From: Pectobacterium wasabiae CFBP 3304
GTDB taxonomy: Bacteria > Pseudomonadota > Gammaproteobacteria > Enterobacterales > Enterobacteriaceae
Reading direction: 5' to 3'
DNA length: 64,000 nucleotides
NCBI RefSeq assembly: GCF_001742185.1
Contig: NZ_CP015750.1
Location: 3,720,001 to 3,784,000, forward strand
Part shown: in pieces, positions 63,283-64,000 of the stretch
Position numbering within the stretch: position 1 is the first letter of the stretch
How the letters are laid out: every line of letters begins with the position of its first letter
Made by a program: the position numbers and the translations under genes
Notes under the pieces: model-generated
Databases searched by the model: none
The model's input: the letters and a program-made list of their open reading frames with translations, nothing else
Told to the model about the DNA's origin: nothing

Positions 63283-64000
63283 ATGTCTCAAGGAAATGTT
63301 GTACCTGGAAAACAACAACAGGAACGGAGAATCTATGATTATGAATACGAACCTGTCCCTGTAGAAGTGAGAAAAAGCTGGTATGTCATTGCGTTAATAT
63401 GGTTGGCTTTGGGGATCGATATTTCTGGTTTGTTTCTAGGGTCTTTTCTAAGTAGCGGACTGCCTTTTTCTCAGGCTATCAGCGCCACGCTTATTGGCTC
63501 CGTCTTGCTGGGTATTCTCGCCGCATTATGTGCTAACGTCGGCTATGGCTGTGGGTTATCAACAACGCTGCTTAGCATCTCTGTTTTTGGGCGATTAGGT
63601 GGGAAAATGATTGGCGTATTTTCCGCCGTTTCGATGGTTGGTTGGTTCGCTTTTCAACTCGATTTCTTTGGCGTAATGCTGCAAAAAGCACTCTTACATT
63701 ATCAACTTGAGCCTGGACGTTTTTTTGTCTTGCTTTTCGGCATGGTATTAATGACATTGACGGCTATTTGGGGAGTTAGGGCGCTAGGGAAATTAAGTAT
63801 ATTAAGCGTTCCGCTAATGCTCATACTCATTGTCTCAGGTATATATCTCGCAGCCAGCGGCCATTCCTCTCCTACTGAGATTGCCATTAAAACCCCAATA
63901 AGCTTAGGAAGTGCGGTTTCTTACGTTGTTTCTATCTGGATAGTGGCGGCAAGTATTGTATCACCGGATATTGCCCGTTATTCCAGAACACGTAAAGATG
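63283..64000 (+). CDS. NCS1-family cytosine permease-like transporter, N-terminal part
   Basis: The first 239 codons are visible; the gene runs off the right edge. A hydrophilic N-terminus (YDYEYEPVPVEVRKSWY) precedes at least six membrane helices, with WLALGIDISGLFLGSFLSSG and VSMVGWFAFQLDFFGVML typical of NCS1 nucleobase:cation symporters such as CodB. VSPDIARYSRTRKD is the conserved loop after TM6. The substrate could be cytosine, another nucleobase, or a related compound. Two ATGs (63280, 63283) follow GGAGGG. Confidence 0.85.
   Translation, partial: MSQGNVVPGKQQQERRIYDYEYEPVPVEVRKSWYVIALIWLALGIDISGLFLGSFLSSGLPFSQAISATLIGSVLLGILAALCANVGYGCGLSTTLLSISVFGRLGGKMIGVFSAVSMVGWFAFQLDFFGVMLQKALLHYQLEPGRFFVLLFGMVLMTLTAIWGVRALGKLSILSVPLMLILIVSGIYLAASGHSSPTEIAIKTPISLGSAVSYVVSIWIVAASIVSPDIARYSRTRKD

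Overview
The window reads as a chromosomal core segment of a member of the Enterobacterales, most likely Pectobacterium or a close relative in the Pectobacteriaceae. Most proteins align end to end, from memory, with Escherichia coli orthologues. The order rimO - yliI - gstB - dacC - deoR - ybjL - ybjM - grxA - nfsA - rimK - ybjN - potFGHI - ybjO - rlmC - artJ/artMQIP - ybjQ - amiD - ybjT - hcr/hcp - lysO - ybjD - cspD - clpS - clpA - infA - aat - cydCD - trxB - lrp - ftsK - lolA - rarA - serS - ycaD follows one stretch of the E. coli map with only small gains and losses. The genus assignment is inference from gene content and the style of the intergenic repeats; no rRNA or other marker is present.

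Layout. 1-6.6 kb: start of a glutathione-dependent formaldehyde dehydrogenase gene, a PtrR-like LysR regulator, a chemoreceptor with a textbook sigma-28 promoter and a CheR-tether tail, then folE, yeiB and sanA. 6.7-11.1 kb: rimO, a small toxin-antitoxin-like pair whose zeta-type toxin gene is frameshifted inside the P-loop, yliI and gstB. 11.2-13.9 kb: a second methionine-type ABC importer (order Q-N-I, binding protein without lipobox). 14.1-19 kb: dacC, a deoC-deoR operon with a DeoR-like operator, and ybjL. 19-30 kb: redox and ribosome-modification genes (grxA, nfsA, rimK), the putrescine importer potFGHI and rlmC. 29.2-33.5 kb: a foldback repeat and the arginine importer genes artJ and artPIQM. 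33.7-42.3 kb: ybjQ, amiD, ybjT, the nitric-oxide-stress pair hcp-hcr with an NsrR-like operator, lysO, and the OLD-family ATPase ybjD. 42.4-46.8 kb: cspD, clpS-clpA, an AT-rich VOC protein gene and infA. 46.9-52.4 kb: aat, cydDC, trxB. 52.9-62.1 kb: lrp, ftsK, lolA, rarA, serS, ycaD. 62-64 kb: a LysR regulator divergent from a truncated NCS1 (cytosine-permease-like) transporter gene.

Themes. Several neighbours form working units: DeoR with the deoxyribose-phosphate aldolase it presumably represses; two polar amino acid or polyamine ABC importers; ClpS with ClpA, the N-end-rule adaptor and unfoldase; CydDC, TrxB and GrxA in thiol and redox balance; and LolA, SanA, AmiD and DacC in the envelope.

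What is least ordinary: the broken zeta-type toxin beside an intact small partner gene at 8.3-9.2 kb; two copies, in opposite orientation, of one imperfect-palindromic intergenic repeat at 19.16 and 43.07 kb; a larger foldback element at 29.4 kb that carries an open frame without a start; and strong hairpins at 42.99 and 63.17 kb. No rRNA, tRNA, CRISPR array, insertion sequence or prophage was seen. I could not run any database search; all homology statements rest on recognising the sequences.
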